64,000 nucleotides of DNA, taken from positions 2,482,001-2,546,000 of the forward strand of contig NC_088322.1 of NCBI RefSeq assembly GCF_910592395.1, in the 5' to 3' direction. Below the pieces are notes generated by a model. It did no database searches, had not been told where the DNA came from, and worked only from the letters and a program-made list of their open reading frames with translations. A program made the position numbers and the translations under genes. Origin of the DNA: Lineus longissimus. Taxonomy: Eukaryota; Nemertea; Pilidiophora; Heteronemertea; Lineidae. Shown in pieces: positions 44,449 through 54,703 of this stretch. Position 1 is the first letter of the stretch. Each line of letters begins with the position of its first letter.

Positions 44449-45279
44449 ATGCGTTTTTCGCTCGTCAAGCCGTATTTAAAATGTGACTTTGGCCAGGTAG
44501 TTTTTCAGTTTCGGCCACCACGACTTAAAAGGAAAGTGTGTATTGGCCTAAAAAAGGTATTTAACAGTAAGAAAACGGCACGTGTTAATCTTACCCCTCG
44601 CGGGTGGACTACGAAACGGTATGAGGATTTTACCATAGCTGTATCTAAAAGGCTCTTCGTTAATATATATTTTTCGAAAAATTCACAGTATTGGTTACGA
44701 AACGAGAGATTTCATCGGATTCTTGCGTATCTTGATGCGAAGTTAATTCGTTTTTTCTCCAAAGCTCACCGAGATAATTTCTGTGCGGAAAACGCCGTTT
44801 TCAAACTACTTCAAGGTGCGGTGGTTTTCTCACCGACTAATTCCGGATTAAAACTTCGAGAATTGGTACGCCTTTTTGTGAAGTCTCCTTTGAACCATAT
44901 ACTTCTTGCTGTGCAAGACTATTTCTCTGATTTTTCTGCAGAAACTGGTATTTTTGTGCGAATTAAACTATGGCATGGTTTTGAACTCGAAAATTTGTGT
45001 CGAGGATTTTACTTCAGTCAACAGATCCCCAGCAGAAAGAAACCGATAAACGCCTGTATTCGTTTTTTTAATAATGACTCTTTGAAGGGCACGATAAACA
45101 GCTCAGGATTCAGTTTGATCTGGCTGATTTCAGAACACTTTGTAAAATTTTGTGAATATTTTTCAGATCACCAAGCTGAATATTTCTTCAAAGTCTCGGA
45201 CCCGACTCCTAGGCAATTGAATTCATTGCGCAGTCGCTATACTGTCATCTCAAGCGAACAATCTCAAGATGATACCTAA
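44449..45279 (+). CDS. Unknown 276-aa basic protein (ORF A)
   Basis: ATG 44449 gives a long intact frame rich in Lys/Arg/Phe. Segments include FRPPRLKRKVCIGLKKVF, LTPRGWTTKRYEDFTIAV and FFSKAHRDNFCAENAVFK. No family is recognised. A possible 5' UTR intron lies upstream: donor TTTG|GTAAGT at about 43984 and acceptor ttttttcgtttcag at 44349. It overlaps the next frame by 11 bp (ATGATACCTAA). This close packing resembles a viral or operon-like arrangement and contrasts with the sparse DNA around it. Confidence 0.6.
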   Translation: MRFSLVKPYLKCDFGQVVFQFRPPRLKRKVCIGLKKVFNSKKTARVNLTPRGWTTKRYEDFTIAVSKRLFVNIYFSKNSQYWLRNERFHRILAYLDAKLIRFFSKAHRDNFCAENAVFKLLQGAVVFSPTNSGLKLRELVRLFVKSPLNHILLAVQDYFSDFSAETGIFVRIKLWHGFELENLCRGFYFSQQIPSRKKPINACIRFFNNDSLKGTINSSGFSLIWLISEHFVKFCEYFSDHQAEYFFKVSDPTPRQLNSLRSRYTVISSEQSQDDT

Positions 45280-46063
45280 ACGAATTATAGTCCAATCTGC
45301 TACGTTTGACGTAGACTTTTGTAATTTTTTCTCAAGTTTCTCCATAGAATGTTCTGGTGGTGCAATTAAAACAGACAGTTTAGATTTGATGGTACCATTG
45401 CAGACACTCACCAGTTCATATTCCCTGTTTTCACCCGCTTTTAGTTCACGTTTTGTAGATACTGTTGCAAAATATACAGGACTGCGCATTGCTTTGAGTG
45501 TTGGTAAAACCGACTTACCCGAGGATGTAAAGTATTATCTAGGAGACGATGCATCTAACTCATCGTTAGATGTTATTTACATCACATATTTTTTGAAGGA
45601 AGATCTTCTTGACTTAACGATGGCATTTGTTCCGGCTGTGTGCTCTGGACTGGTGAATCAACCAGACTTACATTTTAACAGCATACTGGCTAAATTTGCA
45701 CACCAATTACTCAAAACACCTGCTCTAGCTCAGGTTTTTTCAACAAAAGAGTCTACAAGTGGTGTCTTTCTTGATCTTGTGCAATTCAGTATGGACGCTT
45801 ATAACGCTCTCGCTACCTCAGCAAATTCAAACACAGATGAACGTCCAGCCCAAGACTGTTTTAGGTGGTTAAGAGTGGTGTTAAACTTTTTGGATTCAGA
45901 GGCGGAGAAATTCTCATGTGCGGCCACGGGATTCGCGTTTAGAGTTTTACCGCATGCTGTGAGTTCGGACAGAGTTCTTGCAGAGCAAACCAGGCCGATG
46001 ATGTGTCTGTCACCCATAGCAAAAACAACTGTTTTGCATCGGGAAGAAGAGGATAATTATGAG
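45269..46063 (+). CDS. Unknown protein (ORF B), first copy of a repeated exon end
   Basis: ATG 45269 opens 265 codons (SATFDVDFCNFFSSFSIEC, then TYFLKEDLLDLTMAFVP, then CFRWLRVVLNFLDSE). It ends with LHREEEDNYE immediately before GTACAG, followed three bases later by a TAA in frame. The ending HREE(G/V)EDN(H/Y)E|GTAC recurs at the ends of the exon copies at 46368-46579 and 46904-47884, so 46063|46064 is best read as a splice donor. No known domain is seen. It is the first exon of a gene whose later exons are tandem duplicates. Confidence 0.5.
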
Positions 46064-46367
46064 GTACAGTAAATATATTTATTTACTTCACTAGTGAACA
46101 ATAGGAAAATTGTGAAGATCCATCGCTCATTGTTTTTTGCTCGCCAGGATGCTTATTGTTGACATATAAAATCTGATTATCTGTTTCTGAGATGGTAAGC
46201 TTAGTCTCTGAAATTAGGCGTGTGCGTATCTATATATATATGCATTGTTGTCCTTCTCGACACTTCGTTTCAGCCAGCACCCTTATCAGGGGATTATAGA
46301 AAGGACTAACATCGAGTGTGACGGCTCTCGATATATTATCTCTGAAATAAATTTGTTCTAGTTTCAG

Positions 46368-46579
46368 CTGGCCACTACAAAAAGAGAAAGAAAAAGAGGA
46401 AAAAGAATCATGAAGGAAGAGATTCCCATAAGCGTGCGAGACGCGAGGAGCACCATCCTGAACGTCGTCCTCTGCTTGCCGAACAGGTCTATGATGCAGA
46501 CAATGCTCACGCAGCCCCGCAGACAGTCCTTCCAGATTCGCCTACACCTCACCGGGAAGAAGGAGAAGATAATCATGAG
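46368..46579 (+). pseudogene. Amplified exon, copy 1 (frameshifted)
   Basis: It lies between an acceptor (gttctagtttcag) and a donor (GAG|GTACCG). The coding text has a basic KKRKKKRKKNHEG tract, then PERRPLLAEQVYDADN, then PDSPTPHREEGEDNHE. Its 212-bp length is not a multiple of three. Compared with copy 2, one A is missing in the A-rich start, so the frame needed at the donor does not match phase 0 at the acceptor. The basic tract looks like a nuclear localisation signal. Confidence 0.6.
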
Positions 46580-46903
46580 GTACCGTTGATACATTTTGCA
46601 ATTCAATTCATTGAGCAGGTGAACAACGAAAAGACCCATCGCTTGTCTTTTGCACCGTCCGGAGTGATGTACAAGTCGGATTATACTTCTCAGATGAAAA
46701 GCTCCGTCCCATTTTTTTTTTTTTTTTCAAATATTCTTCGCATTTTGCATTAAGCATTTGCATTGTGCATTTTAATTTTGATTTAAATTTTTCAGCAAAC
46801 AGCCCTATACAATTTATCTGGCGATAATAGAAAGGAACTTCGAGTGCGACGGCTCTCGATATATTATCTCTGAAATATATACATGTATATGATATTGTTT
46901 CAG

Positions 46904-47884
46904 CTGGCCACTACAAAAAAGAGGAAGAAAAAGAGGAAAAAGAATCATGAAGGAGAGCATTTTGTTGGGGACATACGCGCGGTGTCCGAAGGTGTTGAAG
47001 TCGATCCTCCTGAACGTCATCTCCTGCTTGCCGAAGAGGTCGATGATGCAGACAATAGAGAGGTTGCGAACCGTCCCGACTCCCACTCCCACTCCGAGTT
47101 CAACTCGAGTCGTTCTCGGAACTCGTGACGTCGAAAAGTAGGTTGCGCGCACCAACGGGAACCGAGTTGGGAGACGTCATTCGGCCAGCTTGCGAGTCAC
47201 ACGGCCAAACTGGAAATCAACCAAATTAACGACGTACGAGAAAAAAAGTAAATAAAGCAGACGAAATATTCTACAACTTTGGTGATTTACAGCTAGTAAA
47301 AAGCCGTTTCCTCTGTAACATGTGCGTATTTCTATTGTAAAACTACGAATTACTTCAGTCCTAAGATAACTAGATCCAAAAAGTACAGAGGGGAACAGAG
47401 TTTCATTCATAAAACTATATTTTGGGGCGACAGGCCTACGACGTGCGAGTCTTCCTGTCCTCCAATATCACGCACAGTCAGTACACGGCCGTTCTACACA
47501 ATTTTGAACACTTCAAAAACAACAAGTTTTCTACGTCTTTTACACAAAAAATCTTGTTACAACTTAGGTGACGTGCTAGAACAGTGTGTAAGGGATATTG
47601 CTTCTTCATTGTCACTTGATTTAGATGTCTAAAAGGTAAGATAATGCAAGTGGGAGAACACTTACGAGTTCGCGGCCTCCAACTCGTAAAATCGTCCGAG
47701 TTCATGGAGCAAGACGGGGAAATCCCTCGTGAAGTGATGACGTAATACGCCAAAACGGAATCACCTCGGAGTGGGAGTGGGAGTGGGGACGGTCCGCAAC
47801 CTCTCTAATGATCACGCAGCCCCGAAAACAGTTCTTCCAGATTCGCCTACACCTCACCGGGAAGAAGTAGAAGATAATCATGAG
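46904..47884 (+). pseudogene. Amplified exon, copy 2, split by a MITE
   Basis: Acceptor at 46903 (tattgtttcag) and donor at 47885 (GAG|GTACCG). Without the 750-bp insert and its extra AAT the exon is 228 bp, a multiple of three in phase 0, and reads through: a KKRKKKRKKNHEG tract, VEVDPPERHLLLAEEVDDADN before the insert, then DHAAPKTVLPDSPTPHREE after it. The exact in-frame continuity on both sides is good evidence that this was a functional coding exon before the insertion. Confidence 0.7.
47057..47806. mobile_element. 750-bp MITE with ~40-bp TIRs and AAT duplication
   Basis: AGAGAGGTTGCGAACCGTCC at the left faces GGACGGTCCGCAACCTCTCT at the right. The inverted match continues through the 'actcccactcccactccgag' tract. 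AAT flanks both sides (47054-47056 and 47807-47809). The 3-bp duplication is compatible with a Harbinger-type element. No transposase inside. Confidence 0.88.
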
Positions 47885-48249
47885 GTACCGTTGATACATT
47901 TTGCCTTTTTCTAGACAGATGAACAACAGAAAGATTGAAAAGATCCATCGCTTGTCCTTTCCCTAAAGTTGATACATTTTGTATTTTAATTCACTGGACA
48001 GGAGACCAACAGAAATAAGGTGAAGATCCATCGCTTGTCTTTGCACGTCCTGATGGTTTTGGATACACAAGTCTGATTGATACTTTTTTAGACCTTTGTC
48101 GTTCTGTCCGTTTTAATTTCAATCTCGATTTTTCAGCCAAGGGCCGTATTAAAAAAATATCGGGAGATAATGCATGTAAAAAAGAAACATTTCGAGTGCG
48201 ACCACACGATCAAAGTCAAGATTTTTATTTGTTTGTTCTTTTGTTTCAG

Positions 48250-49174
48250 CTCGTCAAAGAGAAAAGGGGAAAGAAGAAGAAAAAGACGAAGAATCTTGTT
48301 GAAGATAAAGGACGCGGATACATGTATCAGGTGTCTTCCGGCGAAAACAGTTGAATGCAAATCGATCCGGATGCGTCCGAGGAAAACGAATTGCGTACAG
48401 ATGTTGAAGTCAACCCCCCTGAATGTCGCGCGATGCTCATAGCTGCATCAGTCGATGATGAGGATGATCCTCAATCTCTCGGGCTTTTCTGGCGACGGTT
48501 GCAGCGCCGGATGGACGTGAGTTCGCTCACTTTACCGGAGCGAAATTTAGCATCATTTTTTGATTACATTTTTTCACACTTAGCTACTCCCTTCAAGAAC
48601 AACCCTAGGCAGCGAAAGCTATTCGAAAATTTCTTTACCTGGGGTTTTGATCTGTTTCTCGAAGTCTGTGTGGAGTAAAAAAAACCAACGGCAAGTCTTT
48701 TCACGCGTCAATGAATACGCGAAACGCCTTCTCAGGGCTGATGTCCTGACGCACAGAAAGCAGTTACAACTTGCTGAGCTGGAAGTAGGAAAAAACATCC
48801 GCAAATCTGTGTCCGATGCTCGCAGGTTAGTGACAAGTTTCTGCGATACGGCGGAACGGTTTGTTGAGCGCGTGGAAGAAGACTTGAAATATATCAAGCC
48901 CGATAACTCCGCTTTCGAAAAGGAGGTCCTAAAGCTAAGAAAAGACTCCGTAAACCTTTATAGACCCATTGTCAAAGCAGAGAGATGGTTCTCTGGGGAA
49001 GGGAAGGGTGAGTGCTTTGGCTGTGCCGAGCGGAAATGCCAGTTCAAACAAAACGACAAATCTTTAGGTAAAGAGCTGTTTAGGAGGGCTTACCATCAGA
49101 AATTCAATACATTTTCCCGCAAACCGAAGAAGAATTGCGCCGAGCGCAAGAAAAAATATTCGAAAAAAACCTAG
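48250..49174 (+). pseudogene. Terminal exon related to the amplified exon, with a long unknown C-terminal region
   Basis: Acceptor at 48247-48249 (ttgtttcag) followed by the same basic tract (KKKKKTKN). An in-frame TGA lies at 48352-48354. After it, VEVNPPECRAMLIAASVDDEDD repeats the copy-2 motif. The frame continues to 48678, then a one-base shift near an A tract (48677-48686) leads into a 160-codon frame ending at 49174 with ERFVERVEEDLKYIKPDN, CFGCAERKCQF and a Lys-rich end. Further open sequence follows to about 49316. The gene appears decayed by a nonsense codon and a frameshift, unless these are assembly errors. Confidence 0.5.
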
Positions 49175-49344
49175 GCTCCTCCCGTTCAAGTTGTGAGGAC
49201 AATTTATCCAGCACCTCTCAATGTGTTCGAAAACCAACTCGGCCGGTCAAAGTACCTACAACTGGAGGCAAACGCCAGAAGGGCAAAACCAAAAGTACAT
49301 GTACGAATTGACAATTAGATAACTCGTCTCCGGTCGCGTTCGAA

Positions 49345-49542
49345 TTGGAGTCGAGTTATCCCTACAGAGCAAGAGATTTTGCCTGGCCTGTCAACAAAAA
49401 TGTAAGTGTTATAGAAAAGTACGATAAACTTGTTCGCTTTCGACGTGAAAAACGTGCAGTCAGACAATACGACCAAGTTTTGCATTTTTTTAACACTCGA
49501 ACTAATTTGAAATTGAAGCAGATCGTCAAGAAGTTTCAATAA
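49345..49542 (+). CDS. Small unknown frame, possible 3' fragment of the same gene
   Basis: The frame encodes 65 residues: AWPVNKNVSVIEKYDKLVRF followed by a basic RREKRAVRQYDQ and ending in KQIVKKFQ. It lies downstream of the terminal exon on the same strand. No domain is recognised. Confidence 0.3.
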   Translation: MESSYPYRARDFAWPVNKNVSVIEKYDKLVRFRREKRAVRQYDQVLHFFNTRTNLKLKQIVKKFQ

Positions 49543-49858
49543 ACAGATCAAAATATCATGTAGAAAGAACTAGTTCGCGTAATATACCGTGGAGACGCTG
49601 CTTGAAGGGTACCTGTATAGAACGGCGTACATCTATACTATAATGCGCGTTGTGGCCGCTAAATAGGAGGCGATTTTTGTTTCAAAATTGGGCCTCGAAA
49701 ATGCCTCGAATTTTTGCAACTTTTGGTTTCGTAGGTGTGGATCATAAGTAAGAGTGTCACTGAGGGTGTCATACGTCGAATATCTTGGTGGTTTTGGAAT
49801 AAATAACAACTTTTCAGAGAGCACGTCGACTGGAGAGCTCCGCTCATTCTCAAAAGCA

Positions 49859-51122
49859 TACACAAACTTCACGCATTTTCTCCCTGCCACATCAGTATTA
49901 GCTTCCAGCACGTATGTAGTGCTATACAACCTGGTCCATGGTGCAGGGTATTAGCAGGGAGATTAATGATTAGCCTGTTCTATTTTAGTTCTATTCGAGA
50001 AACACTGACCTGAGTGATAAGGCAAATTCTGCAGAGTGGCCTACCGGAACATGCAGTCAGGGTATCAATAAACAGTTATGCCAGGATGGACAAAATATGT
50101 ACAGTGGCCAGCGCTTGCTCTTTGATTTATTCTTTACTGACTGATGTTGTCAGTTTGAATTGCGTTCTGCATCTCTCCATGCGCCTGGCTTTGGTCCGAC
50201 AGTGGCATTGGGTACGGGAGTGGGTAGGTGATATGCCTAATATGTGGGGGCCTTATTTGGAACAGGACCTGCTGTCACTGGTCTCAATGCATTGTGCAAA
50301 ATAGCGTACTCCAATCAATCTATTAGGGGTTGCATGTAGATAGCAGCAATAAGTCCCTAAATGCAGTTAATTTCGTGTTTAACCTTTAATAAAACTTCAG
50401 TAACGTTAGAAACTTAATGTAGCTCAATCATCGTGCCCATTTAACTAATGTATATTACATTTCAACTTTGCCCGCTCCATGGGTATATGCTACACAAACT
50501 TCACGCATATTCTCCCTGCCACATCAGTATTAGCTTCCAGCACGTATGTAGTGCTATACAACCTGTTCCATGGTGCAGGGTATTAGCAGGGAGATTAATG
50601 ATTAGCCTGTTCTATTTTAGTTCTATTCGAGAAAAACTGACCGGAGTGATAAGGCAAATTCTGCAGGGTGGCCTACCGGAACATGCAGTCAGGGTATCAA
50701 TAAACAGTTATGCCAGGATGGACAAAATATGTACAGTGGCCAGCGCTTGCTCTTTGATTTATTCTTTACTGATTGATGTTGTCAGTTTGAATTGCGTTCT
50801 GCATCTCTCCATGCGCCTGGCTTTGGTCCGACAGTGGCATTGGGTACGGGAGTGGGTATGTGATATGCCTAATATGTGAGGCCCTTATTTGGAACAGGAC
50901 CTGCTGTCACTGGTCTCAATGCATTGTGCAAAATAGCGTACTCCAATCAATCTATTGGGGGTTGCATGTAGATAGCAGCAAAAAGTCCCTAAATGCAGTT
51001 CATTTCGTGTTTAACCTTTAATAAAACTTCAGTAACGTTAGAAATTTAATGTAGTTCAATCATCGTGCCCATTTAACTAATGTATATTACATTTCAACTT
51101 TGCCCGCTCCATGGGTATATGC
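49859..51122. repeat. 632-bp tandem duplication (two copies)
   Basis: Copy 1 is about 49859-50490 and copy 2 about 50491-51122. Both run from 'acaaacttcacgcat(t/a)ttctcc' to 'gcccgctccatgggtatatgc'. The copies are nearly identical, with about a dozen differences seen. Frames inside are shared by both copies but show no recognisable protein. Confidence 0.92.
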
Positions 51123-51554
51123 TTGTTAGTAGAATTGGGTCTAGATGTGAAACTCTTGCACCAACACTGACTAAATAGCCTCTTCACAATATATTAATAG
51201 TCGTAATCATTCTCAAGTTTCACGAATCTTGTTAAGACTGCTTGATCGGATGCTAAGAAATCTTAACAAAGGCCCAAGTTGGAACATGGTAGTGCCGATT
51301 GTCACACAACTTTCTGTCACACGAAGTTATTTTTAACTCGCATTGAATATACTCCCAAGCTTCGCGAGCAACCATCGATCCTACAGGTATATTCATTTTC
51401 TATTCAGAACCAGATTTACATGTATATCACCAAAACTGGAGTATACCTTGCATTGTGCACAAGGCCTACTCATAATTATGGTAGTATATAAAAGTTGAAA
51501 TGAGCCAAATGAATATACTAGTATAGTTAGACTTGTATCAGTAATAATCATCCG

Positions 51555-51668
51555 GATGTTCAAAAGACAAGCGTTCGATCTTCACAATCTTCTTGTTGTT
51601 CATTAGTGAAGTAAAATGTAAAATATATTCGCTGTAGCTTATGATCATCTTCTTCTTCCCGATGCAAG
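51555..51668 (-). repeat. Inverted partial copy of the amplified exon-intron unit
   Basis: Read on the minus strand it gives 'gcatcgggaagaagaag', then an intron-like 'ttacttcactaatgaacaa' and 'ttgtgaagatcgaacgcttg'. This matches 46035-46135 in order. It shows that the unit has also spread in reverse orientation. Confidence 0.7.
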
Positions 51669-52152
51669 ATCAAACCAACCGAGCTAAATTTCGATCGAGA
51701 CACTTTACAATTTATTGGACAAGATTTAGTCCAGTCTCAGAAGCGTTTTACTTATTTTTCAAGCTTCCTAAGATACATGTACATACTGTTTCTGTTTTAT
51801 TTGCTTGATGTTCACTTTCCTTCTCCAATTGTTCATGCACAATGTAGTTTTTCATTTTGAGCGCAAAATAGAAGACACATGTACCTTTATAGATAATGCT
51901 ATATTCTTTGTCTCAAAAAGAATGAATAAAGACCTTTGTTTTGTGTGCTGGATTTTTGTTTGTTTTTACTGATCACAAATACGTTTGACTCATAAATAGC
52001 ATCAAGCGGAGTATCTATCAAGATGAGACAGAACTGCTGCTGGAAATTGTTGATTGTGATAATGAAATATTTGAACCGCTTATCAAACTTTGTTGATTTG
52101 CACGTGAACAGAGATTCCAACCACTAAAGTAACCTGCTACTCTAAGCTTGAT
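51669..52152. other. Non-coding stretch
   Basis: No gene is supported between the inverted unit copy and the tandem array. Confidence 0.4.
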
Positions 52153-52985
52153 CTGTGTGCATGGTGCGTTTGACCGCTGTGAATAAGACACGCTTCACGC
52201 CGAGAAACCGTTCGCGACTGATTCTGGACGGGATCATTTGCTCGCCTCCGGCTATGAACCCGTCTGGATGTGTTGCGATGACGCCTTGGCCCTGTTGAGT
52301 TTACGGTGGGTTATTGGTATATCTGCGTGTGTGTGCGATGCGTTTGACCGCTGTGAATAAGACACGCTTCACGCCGAGAAACCGTTCGCGACTGATTCTG
52401 GACGAAATCATTTGCTCGCCTCCGGCTATGAACCCGTCTGGATGTGTTGCGATGGCGCCTTGGCCATGTCGAGTTTACGGTCGGTTATTTGACCGCGGTG
52501 AATAAGACACGCTTCACGCCGAGAAACCGTTCGCGACTGATTCTGGACGAAATCATTTGCTCGCCTCCGGCTATGAACCCGTCTGGATGTGTTGCGATGG
52601 CGCCTTGGCGCTGTCGAGTTTACGGTCGGTTATTGGTATATCTGCGCGTGTGTGCGATGCGTTTGACCGCTGTGAATAAGACACGCTTCACGCCGAGAAA
52701 CCGTTCGCGACTGATTCTGGACGGAATCATTTGCTCGCCTCCGGCTATGAACCCGTCTGGATGTGTTGCGATGGCGCCTTGGCCATGTCGAGTTTACGGT
52801 CGGTTATTGGTATATCTGCGCGTGTGTGCGGTGCGTTTGACCGCGGTGAATAAGACACGCTTTACGCCGAGAACCCGTTCGCGGCTGATTCTGGACGGAA
52901 TCATTTGCTCGCCTCCGGCTATGAACCCGTCTGGATGTGTTGCGATGGCGCCTTGGCCCTGTCGAGTTTACGGTCGGTTATTCGT
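52153..52985 (+). repeat. Tandem array, five units of 174 bp (one of 145 bp)
   Basis: Units are phased by 'tgaccgc(t/g)gtgaataagac' at 52171, 52345, 52490, 52664 and 52838. Each carries 'cgagaaaccgttcgcgactg' and 'gaacccgtctggatgtgttg'. The second unit lacks 29 bp ('ggtatatctgcg...'). Because 174 is a multiple of three, a frame stays open across the last units (to 53064), but the repeated peptide has no known counterpart, so coding is doubtful. The array directly abuts the virus-like genes. Confidence 0.92.
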
Positions 52986-53065
52986 ATCCGCAGCAGATTC
53001 GAGTTGTGGTATCAAAATCACTGTAAATTTCTTTAGGAGTCATTTATTGCACCGCATAATTTAAC

Positions 53066-53545
53066 ATGTCTACGGCTGACGAGGGGCACATCCGAATGAT
53101 TCACATTCGAGATATAGAGGATCTCAAGCGATGGTTAACGGTAAGCCACCGTCATATCTACATTGGACGAAATCTCTTGTTTTTATTGCGTCGTGCAGAT
53201 CTTGCTCCATTCCTGTACGGATCGAAAGGAGTAGTTTATGGTTCACAGGCCTTTCAACGACTGAATCGAAATGATAAACGCCTTATCATCAAGCTCCGGG
53301 CCAACAAATTTTGGCTTAACCCGTATCGAACGCGAGCAGCTACGAATCGAGAACAACATCGGGTCGTCAGGAAATTCATCTCCTTCATGGGCTCTAGGGG
53401 TAGAGATCGACTGGCTTGTACGTTAGAAAACTGTGTCCTCGCTTGTAATTGCACCAGTTTCTTATGCCATGGCCGTATATTGATTAAGTGGGCACGAAAG
53501 GGACCGTCATCTTCACCCGAATTAGAGTCGATGTTACCCTATTAA
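53066..53545 (+). CDS. DUF4326 domain protein, copy 1
   Basis: ATG 53066 gives 159 residues. The DUF4326 landmarks appear in order: HIYIGRN (30-36), LNPYRTR (84-90), REQ (95-97), and the C-terminal cysteine motif LACNCTSFLCHG (125-136) followed by ILIKWA. DUF4326 proteins are known from phages, bacteria and large DNA viruses; their role is unknown, though a link to nucleotide or nucleic-acid metabolism is often proposed. In this copy the second position of the usual LACWCxPxxCHG motif is Asn rather than Trp. The frame is intact. It is followed 95 bp later by a second copy. Confidence 0.8.
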   Translation: MSTADEGHIRMIHIRDIEDLKRWLTVSHRHIYIGRNLLFLLRRADLAPFLYGSKGVVYGSQAFQRLNRNDKRLIIKLRANKFWLNPYRTRAATNREQHRVVRKFISFMGSRGRDRLACTLENCVLACNCTSFLCHGRILIKWARKGPSSSPELESMLPY

Positions 53546-53640
53546 ACACAGTCAGAGAACTTAGAAAGCTCCGTTGTGATAATTCTCTTTTCTAAACTAG
53601 ACCTTTAAAATTCCATTGCTCTTTGACTGTCGAACCTATC

Positions 53641-54121
53641 ATGTCTATGGCAAGCGGTTACGGAAGTGTCCGAATCGTGCGTGTTCAAGATGTAGGTAAT
53701 CTCAAGCGTTGGCTATTGGTGAGCCACCGACATTTCTACATCGGCAGAAATATTTTGTTGTTATTACGACGGCCGGACTTGGGGACATTTTCTGAACGGA
53801 ACAAAAAGAAAAGTTCGTAAATCTCGAGCATTTCAACAATTGAATCGAGCTGACAAACGGCTCGTCTTAAAACTTCGAGCGGCACAATATTGGGCCAATC
53901 CATTTCGGATGCAAGCAACAACGCCCTGTGAACGTGAGCGCATCATCCAACGATACATCGCTTATATGATTGCTGGGGGCAGGGATCGGCTGGCCTACAC
54001 ATTGAAAAACTGTGTGTTAGCTTGCTGGTGTGCTCCGCTTCATTGCCACGGCCATGAAATAGCAAAATGGGCAGAACAGGGAGTACCCTGTGCAGAATTG
54101 GAGTCAACATTGCCCTACTAA
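53641..54121 (+). pseudogene. DUF4326 domain protein, copy 2, frameshifted
   Basis: ATG 53641 opens a frame parallel to copy 1 (HFYIGRN), but it leaves the family alignment at a T run (53788-53791). The C-terminal half continues in the +1 frame to 54121, with canonical LACWCAPLHCHG and EIAKWAEQG. One extra T explains the break. The two genes differ at many positions but share order and ending (LESxLPY), so the duplication is old while the frameshift may be recent or a base-call error. Confidence 0.8.
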
Positions 54122-54250
54122 ATGTAAACAGAGAACTCGGTCTAAAAACAGTCTTGTAGCAATAGTTTTCGAAAGAGTAGAAACATAAGAAAACAAAGCG
54201 CATTCTGTTGAGCATTTTGTCTTTTCTGCGAAAGAATTTTGTCTTGAGAA

Positions 54251-54703
54251 GTGCTTGACATCATTGCTTGTTGCGCTGATCTAGTAGTGAAATTTACGCT
54301 ACGAAACGAAGACGCACGTTTACCTAGTCGCGGGACAGAGGGATCGGCCGGTTACGACGTCTATGCTGCAAACGATTCAATCCTGGAGAAGAATAGACGG
54401 TATGTCCGGATTTGTACCGGTTTATCGTTGGAACTTCCGAGAGGATATTATGCTCAGATCATGAGTCGGAGCGGTCTGGCGTTTATCGAAGGAGTGGAAG
54501 TTCTTCACGCAGTCGTTGACATGGATTATCGCGGGACAATTGGAATTTTGATGCGATCGTCTCGCAAAAGGTTTTATGTGAAGAAGGGAATGAGAATTGC
54601 CCAAATCCTGATTTTACCCTACGCTAGTCCTCTCTGGGAACAGAGACGTGATTTAGAGCCAACCGATAGGGCTGAGAAGGGATTCGGTTCGACTGGTTTT
54701 TAA
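54251..54703 (+). CDS. dut: dUTPase (dUTP diphosphatase), trimeric type
   Basis: The frame carries all five motifs of the trimeric dUTPase family: GSAGYDVYAA (31-40), a PRGYYAQIMSRSGLA segment (63-77), VLHAVVDMDYRGTIGIL (84-100), FYVKKGMRIAQILI (108-121) and EKGFGSTGF (142-150). The enzyme hydrolyses dUTP to dUMP and so keeps uracil out of DNA. No ATG lies at the 5' end before motif 1 (the frame opens after a stop at 54245), so the start may be a non-ATG codon, lost, or supplied by splicing. Its place between DUF4326 genes and capsid/polymerase genes points to a viral origin rather than the host housekeeping gene. Confidence 0.88.
   Translation: MLDIIACCADLVVKFTLRNEDARLPSRGTEGSAGYDVYAANDSILEKNRRYVRICTGLSLELPRGYYAQIMSRSGLAFIEGVEVLHAVVDMDYRGTIGILMRSSRKRFYVKKGMRIAQILILPYASPLWEQRRDLEPTDRAEKGFGSTGF

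Noticed and set aside
44449-49542. Assigning the 44-49 kb genes to the Polinton-like virus
   Set aside because: No recognised viral domain and clear splice signals; proximity alone is not enough.
52153-52985. CRISPR array
   Set aside because: The units are 174-bp head-to-tail repeats without unique spacers, and the genome is eukaryotic.
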